Positions 53,111 through 61,412 of a DNA stretch of 64,000 bases are shown piece by piece. The first letter of the stretch is position 1, and each line of letters begins with the position of its first letter. The notes below the pieces were generated by a model, which was not told where the DNA came from, did not search any database, and saw only the letters and a program-made list of their open reading frames with translations. This stretch comes from PGYR01 sp046290495 (GTDB lineage Bacteria; Bacteroidota; Ignavibacteria; Kapaibacteriales; UBA2268): contig JBKAGT010000005.1 in the NCBI GenBank assembly GCA_046290495.1, forward strand, positions 1,302,001-1,366,000, in the 5' to 3' direction. The position numbers and the translations under genes are program-made.

Positions 53111-54316
53111 ATGAAAAATGCTTATTTAGTTGATTCAATCAGAACGCCTGTTGGTAAGTTCAAAGGCACTTTGGCGGCCGTAAGACCAGACGATATGGCG
53201 GCAATGACTATAAGAGAATTAGTAAAAAGAAATCCTAGCTTAGACACAAGCACAGTTGGTGATGTGATATTGGGCAACGCCAACGGAGCTGGAGAGGAAA
53301 ACCGCAATGTGGCTCGTATGTCAGCACTATTGGCAGGATTACCACAAACAGTGCCTGGTGAAACGGTCAACAGACTATGTTCATCGGGGTTGGCTTCTGC
53401 TATTCACGCTACGAGGGCACTGAAGCTATCAGATGCTGATGTTATGGTAGCTGGCGGAGTAGAAAGTATGTCGCGAGCACCATATGTTGTATCGAAGTCT
53501 GCACAACCGTGGGGTAATGATGCTCAAATGTTCGATTCCGCTTTTGGTTGGAGATTCGTAAACAAGAAACTTCACGATATGTATGGTACAGACGGAATGG
53601 GCGTAACAGCTGAAAATTTGGTAGAAATGTATGGTATAAGCCGCGAAGACCAGGACAAATTCGCAGCTTGGTCACAACAAAAAGCGGCCGCAGCCACTGA
53701 AAATGGTCGCCTTGCAAAAGAGATTATGCCAGTAGAAATACCACAGAGAAAGAAAGATCCAATTATATTCGATAAAGATGAGTTTATCCGTCCTGGCACA
53801 ACAGCGGAAGTACTTGGTAAACTAAGACCTGCCTTCAAAAAAGATGGCTCCGTTACTGCAGGAAATAGCTCTGGATTGAATGATGGAGCTTGCTCTGTCC
53901 TACTCGCAAACGAAGATGGTCTAGAAAAGAATGGACTAACTGCTAAGGCGAAAATAGTATCATCAGCTGTAGTTGGTGTAGAGCCAAGAATAATGGGTAT
54001 TGGCCCAGTAGAGGCATCGAACCAAGCAATAGCGAAAGCAGGGCTAACTATGGACGATATGGACATAATAGAACTTAACGAGGCATTCGCTGCTCAGTCA
54101 CTAGCTTGCACAAGGCAGTGGGGATTAGCTGATGACGATGCAAGATTGAACCCCAATGGTGGTGCAATAGCAATAGGTCATCCACTCGGTATGACTGGTG
54201 CTAGGTTGCTCGGTACTGCTATGTACGAACTAATAGAGCAGGACAAAGAATTTGCATTAGTGACTATGTGCGTTGGCGTTGGTCAGGGCTACGCCGCAGT
54301 TATCCAGAGGGTTTAA
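53111..54316 (+). CDS. paaJ: Thiolase (acetyl-CoA acyltransferase), probable PaaJ
   Basis: 401-residue degradative-type thiolase. The nucleophile Cys is in VNRLCSSGLASAIHATRAL, followed by VAGGVESMSRAPYV, NEAFAAQSLA, the catalytic His in GGAIAIGHPLGMTGARLL and the second Cys in TMCVGVGQGYAAV. It could be 3-oxoadipyl-CoA thiolase of phenylacetate breakdown, given paaI nearby, or a general beta-oxidation thiolase. A Gly/Ala-poor but purine-rich leader (AAAAAGGAAGAG) lies before the ATG. 18 nt after the BNR gene. Confidence 0.88.
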   Translation: MKNAYLVDSIRTPVGKFKGTLAAVRPDDMAAMTIRELVKRNPSLDTSTVGDVILGNANGAGEENRNVARMSALLAGLPQTVPGETVNRLCSSGLASAIHATRALKLSDADVMVAGGVESMSRAPYVVSKSAQPWGNDAQMFDSAFGWRFVNKKLHDMYGTDGMGVTAENLVEMYGISREDQDKFAAWSQQKAAAATENGRLAKEIMPVEIPQRKKDPIIFDKDEFIRPGTTAEVLGKLRPAFKKDGSVTAGNSSGLNDGACSVLLANEDGLEKNGLTAKAKIVSSAVVGVEPRIMGIGPVEASNQAIAKAGLTMDDMDIIELNEAFAAQSLACTRQWGLADDDARLNPNGGAIAIGHPLGMTGARLLGTAMYELIEQDKEFALVTMCVGVGQGYAAVIQRV

Positions 54317-54383
54317 GTTTATTCCCCTCTTAAGGGACAAATCCTCCATGCCTCCTTAAACAAAGAGGAGCTAAGTCGTTGCA

Positions 54384-54510
54384 AGTCCTCCCTGAAAAGG
54401 GAGGATTTTAGGAGGGTTTTAATTAACACCCCATCAACGCCAAGGCGTCGCCACCCATGCCTCTGGCTTGGCAAGCTCCTCTTAAAAAAAATGGGAATAT
54501 CCCACCTCCG
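54384..54510. repeat. MITE-like 127-nt repeat, copy 1
   Basis: Starts AAGTCCTCCCTGA and shares with copy 2 (58318-58443) the segments AACACCCC, TCAACGCCA, GCCACCCATGCCT and GGCTTGGCAA, with few indels. Contains internal inverted repeats (CCTCCC / GGGAGG). It lies at the left edge of the decayed RHS region. Confidence 0.75.
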
Positions 54511-54525
54511 TCAGCGTAGGACAAA

Positions 54526-54566
54526 GTCACTCAGAGGATGCCTTAGCATCCGAAGAGTCCAGGAAT
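54526..54566. repeat. Short dispersed repeat, copy 1
   Basis: GTCACTCAGAGGATGCC then TAGCATCCGAAGAGTCCAGG. Copy 2 is at 56955-56994 (GTCACTCTGAG, TAGCATCTGAAGAGTCCAGG). It is of a type often found between genes in Bacteroidota. Confidence 0.65.
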
Positions 54567-54639
54567 GAATTAAGAGACCATCAGTAAAACCAAATACTCA
54601 CAGACAATAACAATATTTTTCTTATATTGAAAAATGTAA

Positions 54640-54920
54640 GTATTCACAAATACTGACCCATTTTTTGCTAACAACACCCACCGCTATGGATTCCAAGGGC
54701 AGGAGAAGGATGATGAAATTAGAGTGATGGGGATTCAAACAGTGCAAAGTTTTGGCAATATAATAACAGACTAGGAAGAAGAAGGAAATTAGATTCTATT
54801 ATGAAGTTAAGTCAAAGTAATTACTTTACATTTAGTGATAACACTATTTTAAGAGTAGAACCATTAGAGGATGATGATTATTGAATAAGTAGAAATGGAG
54901 TAATTAAATCAAAAAAATAA
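54640..54920 (+). pseudogene. RHS-repeat core-domain remnant (frameshift and in-frame TGA)
   Basis: Translation gives NTHRYGFQGQEKDDEIR, then after a frameshift near 54729 GDSNSAKFWQYNNRLGRR, LDSIMKLSQSNYFTFSDNT and ILRVEPLEDDDY, then a TGA at 54882-54884, then ISRNGVIKSKK and TAA at 54918-54920. The RYGFxGxEKDDE, (R/N)xRLGR, (S/D)xYxxFxxNP and L-DPLGxDD pattern is the hallmark of the C-terminal RHS core in Bacteroidota polymorphic toxins. Only this tip remains, and its toxin domain is gone or broken. Confidence 0.85.
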
Positions 54921-54923
54921 AAA

Positions 54924-55394
54924 GTGATGAAATCATTAATTAAGTTAATATTGCTTATTTTTATAAGTTGTTCTCCTTCAAACAATAAAGAAAGTAACAT
55001 TGAAATTACTAATGAATCCTTAGATGAAAGGATTGATATATTCATAGAAGAACATATTAGGGAAAATAAAAATAACCAAAGAAAATTATCTATATCATTT
55101 GATATCCTTGACGGCGATACAATAATTGGATTTAATGCAAACTCTGAATTGAACATCGAATATTATGTTGGAACAATTAATAAAAAATGCTGTGATATCT
55201 ACTTTTATAAATCAAATGAAGAAAACTTTGAAGAGCTGTTTTTAATTAAATGGGAAACGAAACTTAAATCTCAAGATACAATGGATATCAATAAAATCCC
55301 TCCAAGAATAAATGACCCTTATAAAGAGTTTTATAAACTTAAAGATGGTAAGTTGATAATCTGGGTAAATAAAATGGTAATTCAAGAAACTTAA
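54924..55394 (+). CDS. Small lipoprotein next to RHS remnant, possible immunity protein
   Basis: 156 residues from GTG 54924 (an ATG follows immediately). Lipoprotein signal with lipobox LLIFISC followed by SPS. The mature part is acidic and AT-rich, with SISFDILDGDTIIGFNANSE and a Cys pair (KKCCDIYFY). No family named. Its start is 4 nt after the RHS remnant end, the position usually taken by the cognate immunity gene, so immunity is a reasonable inference. Confidence 0.66.
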   Translation: MMKSLIKLILLIFISCSPSNNKESNIEITNESLDERIDIFIEEHIRENKNNQRKLSISFDILDGDTIIGFNANSELNIEYYVGTINKKCCDIYFYKSNEENFEELFLIKWETKLKSQDTMDINKIPPRINDPYKEFYKLKDGKLIIWVNKMVIQET

Positions 55395-55422
55395 ATATCT
55401 TTACCTTACTACTTTTCTGTAA

Positions 55423-55717
55423 TTTTATGAAGTATTGGGACATGGTGTTGGGCGACTTATTAGGTCTTTAACATCGGATCAAATAGATGCAATACAGATG
55501 TCAATTCTCTATTTTAAGATCACAAGGAATTAATAATTATAGGGATGGCTCTTTTCATATGCGAGGAAAGTCTGAGTTAAGCCCACAAACTGCAAATGGG
55601 ATTCCACAATTTATTAAGATGTCAATAAGCTTACAAATGAGAATTAGGTTATTGTCAACACAATCGTTAAATATGTCTCCAACAAGAATAGATAATACTA
55701 GAGTTAGAAAAAGATAG
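55423..55717 (+). pseudogene. Broken RHS-toxin-like C-terminal fragment with EVLGHG motif
   Basis: Frame one (from 55423) reads YEVLGHGVGRLIRSLTSDQI and DAIQMSILYFKITRN before a stop. The next frame continues RSQGINNYRDGSFHMRGKSE and so on to TAG at 55715-55717. The two join smoothly (DAIQMS... LRSQGINNYRDGS) after a one-base shift near 55510-55520. EVLGHG plus DAIQxxN and INxYRDG resemble peptidase-like C-terminal regions of Bacteroidota RHS proteins. The N-terminal core is missing here, so it is a displaced or deletion remnant. Confidence 0.62.
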
Positions 55718-55727
55718 AGGTAGATTT

Positions 55728-56294
55728 ATGAAAACACATAGCTTGTTTTATATATTGGTTTTACTAATAACATTGTCCTGTGGTAAACAAACACAAGATA
55801 CAATGCTAATTGATAGTCTAGAAAATGAATATATAGAAAGAATACACTACTTAAGTTATAAGATTGATTCTTTAGAATATGATAATTATAATTTAAGACT
55901 TTTTAACATTCAAAATTATAAAGGTATTTTACTAATTGAATTTATAAACGATAAATATTTAAATTGGGATAACTGTAGTTATGAGATTGTGAAAGATAAA
56001 TACTGGTCAGAGCTGAAGAAAGATTATCTATTAAACAAAGTAAAATATATTGAATTACTCGAGGATACAAATAGTACAAAAGCTAATATCTGCGGGTTAA
56101 CAAAAAATTTAACGAAAGGTGATTTTGCTTTTTTAATAATAGATGAAGTAGAAAATATACCTTATTCTACAGTATTCAGAAGCCAGTGGGATGTACTTCA
56201 TCTCAATTGTAAATATCCAGACGGGCTATTTTCAAGTCTTAATGAAAATCGCAATTTTTTCATGACAAAATTGTTGGACTATCTTATAAAATAG
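55728..56294 (+). CDS. Lipoprotein of unknown function in RHS remnant region
   Basis: 188 residues with lipobox VLLITLSC followed by GKQ. Then a charged, probably helical segment (IDSLENEYIERIHYLSYKID) and a mixed alpha/beta domain with Trp in YLNWDNCSYEIVKDKYW. It starts 11 nt after the preceding RHS fragment, again the normal place for an immunity lipoprotein. No family recognised. Confidence 0.66.
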   Translation: MKTHSLFYILVLLITLSCGKQTQDTMLIDSLENEYIERIHYLSYKIDSLEYDNYNLRLFNIQNYKGILLIEFINDKYLNWDNCSYEIVKDKYWSELKKDYLLNKVKYIELLEDTNSTKANICGLTKNLTKGDFAFLIIDEVENIPYSTVFRSQWDVLHLNCKYPDGLFSSLNENRNFFMTKLLDYLIK

Positions 56295-56326
56295 ATATTA
56301 CAATTAAAAAAATCTTCAAGTATTTA

Positions 56327-56686
56327 ATGATGAAAAGAATTATAAAATATATATTAATAGATTTAATATCCTTTTTAATTTACTTAATACTTTTTGATTC
56401 ACTATTATATTTTGAATTTATTAGTATTAGAAGTATAAATACTGGTTTAACAATTAAATACAGTAGTTATGCTTATTTAGTTACACTTGTTTTAATATCT
56501 ATTATTTTCAATAAGAGTAAATTTAAGTTTAGAATTCTGCTAAAATTTTTTCTAGTGTCTATTCTAGGAATCCTAACATTGCTAGTATGGGTTCCAGTAT
56601 TAGGGATTAACTTCATATTATTTTTATTATGTCTTTCTATTCAGTTTCTGTTTAATAAAAATAATATTGATTTGGTAGAAAAATAA
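56327..56686 (+). CDS. Small hydrophobic membrane protein
   Basis: 119 residues with about four hydrophobic segments (LIDLISFLIYLILFDSLLYF; YAYLVTLVLISIIF; FFLVSILGILTLLVWV; FILFLLCLSIQFLF). No family recognised. It lies 33 nt after the lipoprotein gene and is possibly co-transcribed with it. Confidence 0.58.
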   Translation: MMKRIIKYILIDLISFLIYLILFDSLLYFEFISIRSINTGLTIKYSSYAYLVTLVLISIIFNKSKFKFRILLKFFLVSILGILTLLVWVPVLGINFILFLLCLSIQFLFNKNNIDLVEK

Positions 56687-57013
56687 TACAAAATAAAATG
56701 AGTCATTTATTACTCGGAATCCGATGGTAGAATAGCGGTCCAAAGACCATACCCTAATGAATTCACAATCAACTTACGAATAAACGTATAACATTAATAC
56801 AACCAAGCCGAACTATTGGCAATGATGGATACGATAATTGAGCACATAGGGTAAGTAATTGGTACATATAGGACTGACGCGAGACGAAAAGGGTACTAAC
56901 TATATAAGATACTTGTGCTGAGCGTAGCGAGGTGCATAAGTCACCCAATACATCGTCACTCTGAGAAAGCGTAGCATCTGAAGAGTCCAGGCATAGAATA
57001 ATCACATAAGCTA
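56687..57013. other. Gene-free stretch with degenerate coding traces
   Basis: 327 nt without a convincing gene. An open frame from about 56707 reads YYSESDGRIAVQRPYPNEFT before a stop and may be gene debris. The right end holds copy 2 of the short repeat (56955-56994). Nothing else recognisable. Confidence 0.5.
56955..56994. repeat. Short dispersed repeat, copy 2
   Basis: GTCACTCTGAGAAAGCG followed by TAGCATCTGAAGAGTCCAGG; matches 54526-54566. Confidence 0.65.
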
Positions 57014-57484
57014 ATGGAGGTGAGTTTGATTAAGAGATTTATAAATTTTTTACTGAATATATTGATTATTTCTTTGATAGTTGGTTGTTATGGAATAAAT
57101 GAAAAGACATCTGAAATAGGAGATTTAAATACGGATTGCTTAGATAAACATGCCTGGGAAGAGCTATTACAGAAATACAACACTGAAAATATTGAAGATA
57201 CAATATTTATAGAAGCTCTAAAAGATTTGAAATTAAGAACATTTCAAACAGAAGTATTCTACTTTCGAGATACTTATCCTAAAGAGTTAATTGCAGTTTC
57301 TGAAGATCATTACAGTGTTAGATATGTGTTTAATCCTAGTATTAGCAATAGAGTTTTAAATGGACTTTCAACTGAATTGAGTGAAAAGGAAAAAAAGCGA
57401 ATCAGAAATAGGATTCAATTGTTATTAATGGATTATCAGTGTAAAGAAGGAATAAAAAAGTCTAAAGAACTTTTAAATGAATGA
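57014..57484 (+). CDS. Lipoprotein of unknown function
   Basis: 156 residues. The N-terminus MEVSLIKRFINFLLNILIIS leads to lipobox SLIVGC followed by YGI. The mature part has Cys in NTDCLDKHAWEELLQKYN and in LLMDYQCKEG, which could pair. Not recognised. A bulged hairpin terminator follows. A third small lipoprotein in this decayed toxin region, consistent with a set of orphan immunity genes. Confidence 0.64.
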   Translation: MEVSLIKRFINFLLNILIISLIVGCYGINEKTSEIGDLNTDCLDKHAWEELLQKYNTENIEDTIFIEALKDLKLRTFQTEVFYFRDTYPKELIAVSEDHYSVRYVFNPSISNRVLNGLSTELSEKEKKRIRNRIQLLLMDYQCKEGIKKSKELLNE

Positions 57485-57501
57485 CAATGCTACTAATATT
57501 T

Positions 57502-57546
57502 AACTCCTACAGCTTGCCACGTCTTTAGCGTGGGAGTTATTTTTTC
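57502..57546 (+). terminator. Bulged hairpin with T run
   Basis: Outer stem AACTCC / GGAGTT (57502-57507, 57533-57538), inner stem CACG / CGTG around TCTTTAG, with a one-sided bulge, followed by ATTTTTTC. A terminator or a mobile repeat hairpin; the CCACG...CGTGG core is also common in dispersed repeats. Confidence 0.6.
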
Positions 57547-57599
57547 TTCCATTTCTAAACAGGTTTCACAATAGCCACAGAGTGGCGAAATACAAGTTG

Positions 57600-57674
57600 C
57601 TTCGCAAGGCTCAGCAACCGTAGAGGTCATTGAGCTTACTTCGGCATGGCTCAGCACTAGTGTCGAAATGCCGC
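57600..57674. repeat. Dispersed intergenic repeat of the GCTCAGCAACC type
   Basis: Contains GCAAGGCTCAGCAACCG, GAGGTCATTGAGCTTAC and GGCTCAGCACTAGTGTCG in a row with inverted GCTCA/TGAGC elements. This looks like the common intergenic CTCAGC/GCTGAG repeat in FCB genomes. No gene inside. Confidence 0.5.
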
Positions 57675-57709
57675 CATTGTTTTTTCGGCTATCTCATTTG
57701 AGATTGCAT

Positions 57710-57808
57710 CTATTCTACTGCTTCTAATTCTAGCTTTAAATCCTCAAAGCAAAATGAATTAGTAGGTAGTGAGGAGATGAATATTATTATGATAAGTGTT
57801 TTTTTCAT
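57710..57808 (-). pseudogene. Truncated secreted-protein start (32 codons)
   Basis: The ATG overlaps the stop of the gene before it (TAATG), then a signal peptide (KKTLIIIIFISSLPTNSFC) and EDLKLELEAVE and TAG. Only the signal and a few residues remain; a dispersed repeat lies just beyond. Best read as the front end of a lost coupled gene. Confidence 0.55.
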
Positions 57809-58233
57809 TACATTAATAATTCAATTAAAACACCATTTATAGTATCCTTATTATTTAGAATTATTTCATCTTCCTTATAGTAATACGGCGTCCAAGATTC
57901 TACAAGTAGTCTACTGTTTTCAGTCCACCCAACTGCTTTGTAGCCATCTGGTAAGAGTCCTTTATCTAAATCAGTAGACAAAGAATCATTTCTGATTACA
58001 GACCAAAAAACTCTTGAATAACCTAATCCACCATTATCAAATTGATATTCGTAATATCGAAATTCATGATCGGGTGAAATTTCTGAAGTTATAAGAACAA
58101 AACTGGAATCGTTTAAGTTATGTTCAGAGTGAAAAGTATCAAATAAATCATTAAATCCTGAATAAATTTTATATCCAAGTATGGATAATCCTAACAAGAA
58201 AATGACTGAAATTATAATAAGAGTTTTCTTCAT
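57808..58233 (-). CDS. Membrane-anchored protein of unknown function
   Basis: 141 residues with one N-terminal hydrophobic segment (LIIISVIFLLGLSILGYKIY), then a soluble domain with FVLITSEISPDHEFRYYEYQ, FDNGGLGYSRVFWSVIRN and SWTPYYYKEDEIIL. Not recognised; tight TAATG junction with the truncated ORF downstream shows a former two-gene unit. Probably extracytoplasmic. Confidence 0.64.
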   Translation of the reverse strand: MKKTLIIISVIFLLGLSILGYKIYSGFNDLFDTFHSEHNLNDSSFVLITSEISPDHEFRYYEYQFDNGGLGYSRVFWSVIRNDSLSTDLDKGLLPDGYKAVGWTENSRLLVESWTPYYYKEDEIILNNKDTINGVLIELLM

Positions 58234-58603
58234 TGTACTAACAAATTAAATAAATCTGGTTTTAAAGACAAATGAAATCATTGACGACGTTTAGTAAAAG
58301 TTGAAAAGAGATGTATAAAGTCCTCCCTGATAAGAGAGGATTTAGGAGAGTTTTAATAACACCCCGTCAACGCCAGGGCGTTGCCACCCATGCCTATGGC
58401 TTGGCAAACTCCTCTTTAAAAAGAGGGGAATATTCCACCTCCACAAGGGAGGACAGGGTTTCTTTAATTACTGAATCAATTCCAAATACTCATCCCAAAA
58501 AAATAGTCAAAAACACTAAACAAATTGGGGATATATTCGTAATACATTCATTGAAAAATGATAGAAAATATGTTCAATTTTTATATTTAATGGAACAGAA
58601 GAA
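58234..58603. other. Gene-free stretch with MITE-like repeat before moxR
   Basis: 370 nt. Holds copy 2 of the 127-nt repeat (58318-58443); an open frame crossing it has repeat-like, non-protein composition. The AT-rich 58480-58603 part should contain the promoter of the moxR operon; no clear motif is claimed. Confidence 0.65.
58318..58443. repeat. MITE-like 127-nt repeat, copy 2
   Basis: Matches copy 1 (54384-54510). Here the ends form an imperfect terminal inverted repeat, GTCCTCCCT at the left and AGGGAGGAC just past the right end (58446-58454). The two copies bracket the decayed RHS region. Confidence 0.75.
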
Positions 58604-59590
58604 ATGACAGACATACAAGAACTTAACGAACGAATACAGCGCGAAAGTGGCTTCATCGATATGCTTATGATGGAGATGAGCAAAGTGATAGTTGGACAGA
58701 AATATATGGTCGAGCGATTGCTTATTGGCTTGCTATCCAACGGACACGTCCTGCTAGAGGGTGTGCCAGGCTTGGCGAAGACATTGGCTATTAACACGCT
58801 TTCCAATGCAATAGACGGCGATTTTTCTAGGATTCAGTTCACTCCCGATTTGTTACCTGCCGATGTGGTTGGTACTATGATTTATAGTCAAGGGGAACAG
58901 AAATTCCACGTAAGGAAAGGGCCTGTGTTCGCTAACTTCGTGTTGGCTGATGAGATTAACCGTGCACCTGCAAAGGTACAGAGTGCCTTGCTCGAAGCGA
59001 TGCAAGAAAGACAAGTAACTATTGGAGATAGCACATTCAAATTAGAAGAGCCATTCTTGGTGCTTGCTACCCAAAACCCATTGGAGCAAGAGGGTACTTA
59101 CCCACTTCCAGAAGCACAAGTGGACAGATTTATGCTGAAGCTTGTAGTTGGATATCCAACTAAGGAAGAGGAAAGACAGATACTCCGAATGAACCTAGAG
59201 AAGAGCTTCCCTAAGGTTTCTAAAATATTGGACCCGTCGGACATTATCAAAGCGAGAGAGGTTGTGAAAGATGTCTATATGGATGAGAAAATAGAAAAGT
59301 ACATTATGGACATAGTTTTTGCTACTCGTTTCCCTGAAGAATACGGAATGGCTGACATGAAAGATCTAATCTCATTTGGTGGGTCGCCTCGTGCTACTAT
59401 TTCACTCGCTCGTGCTGCCAAGGCATACGCATTTATTAAGCGCCGTGGCTATGTACTACCAGAAGACATTAGGGCTGTTGCTCTCGATGTACTCCGCCAC
59501 AGAGTAGGAATTACTTACGAAGCAGAAGCCGAGAATTTGACCTCGGAAGATATAGTCAATAAGATTATTGATAACATAGAAGTACCTTAA
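58604..59590 (+). CDS. MoxR-family AAA+ ATPase
   Basis: 328 residues. Walker A GVPGLAKTLAIN, Walker B NFVLADEINRAPAKVQSALL, sensor 1 LATQNPLEQEGTYPLPEAQV and the arginine segment QVDRFMLK are present. MoxR ATPases act as chaperones that remodel proteins with VWA domains; the partner here is very likely the DUF58/BatA set directly downstream. 5 nt to the next gene. Confidence 0.94.
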   Translation: MTDIQELNERIQRESGFIDMLMMEMSKVIVGQKYMVERLLIGLLSNGHVLLEGVPGLAKTLAINTLSNAIDGDFSRIQFTPDLLPADVVGTMIYSQGEQKFHVRKGPVFANFVLADEINRAPAKVQSALLEAMQERQVTIGDSTFKLEEPFLVLATQNPLEQEGTYPLPEAQVDRFMLKLVVGYPTKEEERQILRMNLEKSFPKVSKILDPSDIIKAREVVKDVYMDEKIEKYIMDIVFATRFPEEYGMADMKDLISFGGSPRATISLARAAKAYAFIKRRGYVLPEDIRAVALDVLRHRVGITYEAEAENLTSEDIVNKIIDNIEVP

Positions 59591-59595
59591 TCAAA

Positions 59596-60471
59596 GTGAA
59601 AACTCAAGATTTAATAAAGAAAGTTAGAAAGATTGAGATAAAAACTCGTGGGCTTTCTAATCAATTATTTTCGGGTGAATACCACACCGCGTTCAAAGGG
59701 CGAGGTATGGCATTCAGCGAAGTGCGGGAATATCAGTCTGGCGACGATGTGCGATTGATTGATTGGAACGTAACTGCTCGTTCGGGTGATGCCTATATCA
59801 AAGTATTCGAAGAGGAGAGAGAGTTAACCACTATGCTATTGGTAGATGTGTCTGGCTCAAAGATTTTCGGTACAGGTGAGCAATCGAAAAAGGATTTGAT
59901 TACTGAGCTATCGGCAGTGTTGTCCTTTTCTGCTATTCAAAACAATGATAAGGTGGGGGTTATTTTCTTCTCCGATAAGGTAGAGAAATACATTCCTCCT
60001 AAGAAAGGAAAATCTCATATACTGAGAATTATCCGTGAGCTAATAGAGTTTGAGCCAGAGTCGAAGAAGACCGACATAGGTGCTGCTCTGGAATTTTTTA
60101 CTAGCGTAACAAAGAAGCGTGCAATCGTATTCTTAATGTCCGATTTCATCAGTCCAGATTTCGAAAATCCACTTAGAATAGCTGCAAAGAGGCATGACCT
60201 GATTGCAGTAAAACTATTCGACGATAAGGAGTTTAATTTGCCTAATATTGGTTTGATTAATATAGTCGATTCGGAAACAGGCGAAAAGATGTGGTTAGAC
60301 ACTTCGGACAAAAAAACGATGAGAAGATTTGAGGAAGAAAGGGCTGACTTTACTGCAAAGCTGGAGACTATGCTACTCAAAAACAAGGTTGACATAATCG
60401 ACCTAAAGACGGATGATTCTTACGTAGTGCCACTACGTCAGTTCTTCAAGAAAAGAGAAGGAAGGAGGTAA
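59596..60471 (+). CDS. DUF58 domain protein (MoxR partner)
   Basis: 291 residues, GTG start. DUF58 signature AFSEVREYQSGDDVRLIDWN followed by TARSGDAYIKVFEEERE, and a VWA-like MIDAS region LLVDVSGSKIF. No membrane segment is visible, so it is probably cytoplasmic or peripheral. It works with MoxR in the Bat-type operon. Confidence 0.92.
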   Translation: MKTQDLIKKVRKIEIKTRGLSNQLFSGEYHTAFKGRGMAFSEVREYQSGDDVRLIDWNVTARSGDAYIKVFEEERELTTMLLVDVSGSKIFGTGEQSKKDLITELSAVLSFSAIQNNDKVGVIFFSDKVEKYIPPKKGKSHILRIIRELIEFEPESKKTDIGAALEFFTSVTKKRAIVFLMSDFISPDFENPLRIAAKRHDLIAVKLFDDKEFNLPNIGLINIVDSETGEKMWLDTSDKKTMRRFEEERADFTAKLETMLLKNKVDIIDLKTDDSYVVPLRQFFKKREGRR

Positions 60472-60482
60472 TCCAATAGATT

Positions 60483-61412
60483 ATGAGAATTTTTACTCTT
60501 GCAATTTTATTAATGATTAGTGCTAACTTCACAGCCAAATCCGATGAGCTGAAGATTAGTGCCGACACCAACAATGTGATGATTGGTGATTGGGTCAACC
60601 TGCGCCTGACATATATGGCTGACAGCGTTGTTGAGTTTGAGTTACCAGTCTTCGATTCAGATAAAGTAGATGGTGTGGAGCTAATAGAAGAATCATCTGT
60701 TGACACCACGAGTGGCAGCCGCTTTGGTATTATGAAGACTTTCACCGTTTCCGCTTATGATTCTGGTAACTACACCATCCCACAGATGTGGGCTATTTCG
60801 CCAATAACAAACGATACTCTCTACACCGATTCGCTTGTGCTTACTTATGGTATGCCAGCGGTTGACACCACCCAGGCAATCAAGGATATCAAAGATATTT
60901 ACTCAGTTGACTATACTGACTACGGATGGCTTTACTGGGTTGGTGGTATTGCCTTGTTATTGATATTGGCTGGCGTGGGTTATTATTTCTATAGTAAAAG
61001 AGAGCCAAAAGAAGAAGAACCAGAGCCAGTTTATGACCCTAAAATACCACCTTATATTCTAGCAATAGAATCGTTGAACAGTTTGGAGCAAGAGAGGTTA
61101 TGGCAGAATGGCTTCTTCAAGAAATATTACACAAAAATGACAGACATCTTGCGTATCTATTACCATCGTGTTTACGATATAAAAACGATGGAACTAACTA
61201 GCCACGAGCTGATAGAGGTTATGCAAGAACAGAAGCTATTCGACTCTGCTGACAAGGAGAAGCTACAATATATAGCTCAGTATTCTGATTTGTCGAAATT
61301 TGCAAAAGCGAATCCGCTACCAGAAAACAACACCAAATCGCTAGAATACGCTAAGGAATTGGTAGAAAAAGCCAAACCACTAAGCGATGCGAAGGAGGAC
61401 GGCAATGTTTGA
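60483..61412 (+). CDS. BatD-like membrane protein of the MoxR operon
   Basis: 309 residues with a signal peptide (IFTLAILLMISANFTAK), an extracytoplasmic beta domain (residues about 22-150), one membrane segment (LYWVGGIALLLILAGVGYYF) and a cytoplasmic helical tail with KYYTKMTDILRIYYHRVYDI. This is the layout of BatD/DUF4381-like proteins in aerotolerance (Bat) operons. It overlaps batA by 8 nt. Confidence 0.78.
   Translation: MRIFTLAILLMISANFTAKSDELKISADTNNVMIGDWVNLRLTYMADSVVEFELPVFDSDKVDGVELIEESSVDTTSGSRFGIMKTFTVSAYDSGNYTIPQMWAISPITNDTLYTDSLVLTYGMPAVDTTQAIKDIKDIYSVDYTDYGWLYWVGGIALLLILAGVGYYFYSKREPKEEEPEPVYDPKIPPYILAIESLNSLEQERLWQNGFFKKYYTKMTDILRIYYHRVYDIKTMELTSHELIEVMQEQKLFDSADKEKLQYIAQYSDLSKFAKANPLPENNTKSLEYAKELVEKAKPLSDAKEDGNV

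Larger units (their letters stand above)
54317..54639. other. Gene-free stretch made of dispersed repeats
   Basis: 323 nt with no convincing gene. It holds copy 1 of a 127-nt repeat (54384-54510), a shorter repeat (54526-54566) shared with 56955-56994, and then AT-rich sequence leading to the RHS remnant. Confidence 0.7.

Noticed and set aside
58311..58607. 98-codon open frame before moxR
   Set aside because: Runs through the 127-nt repeat; composition is repeat-like and it overlaps the moxR start.
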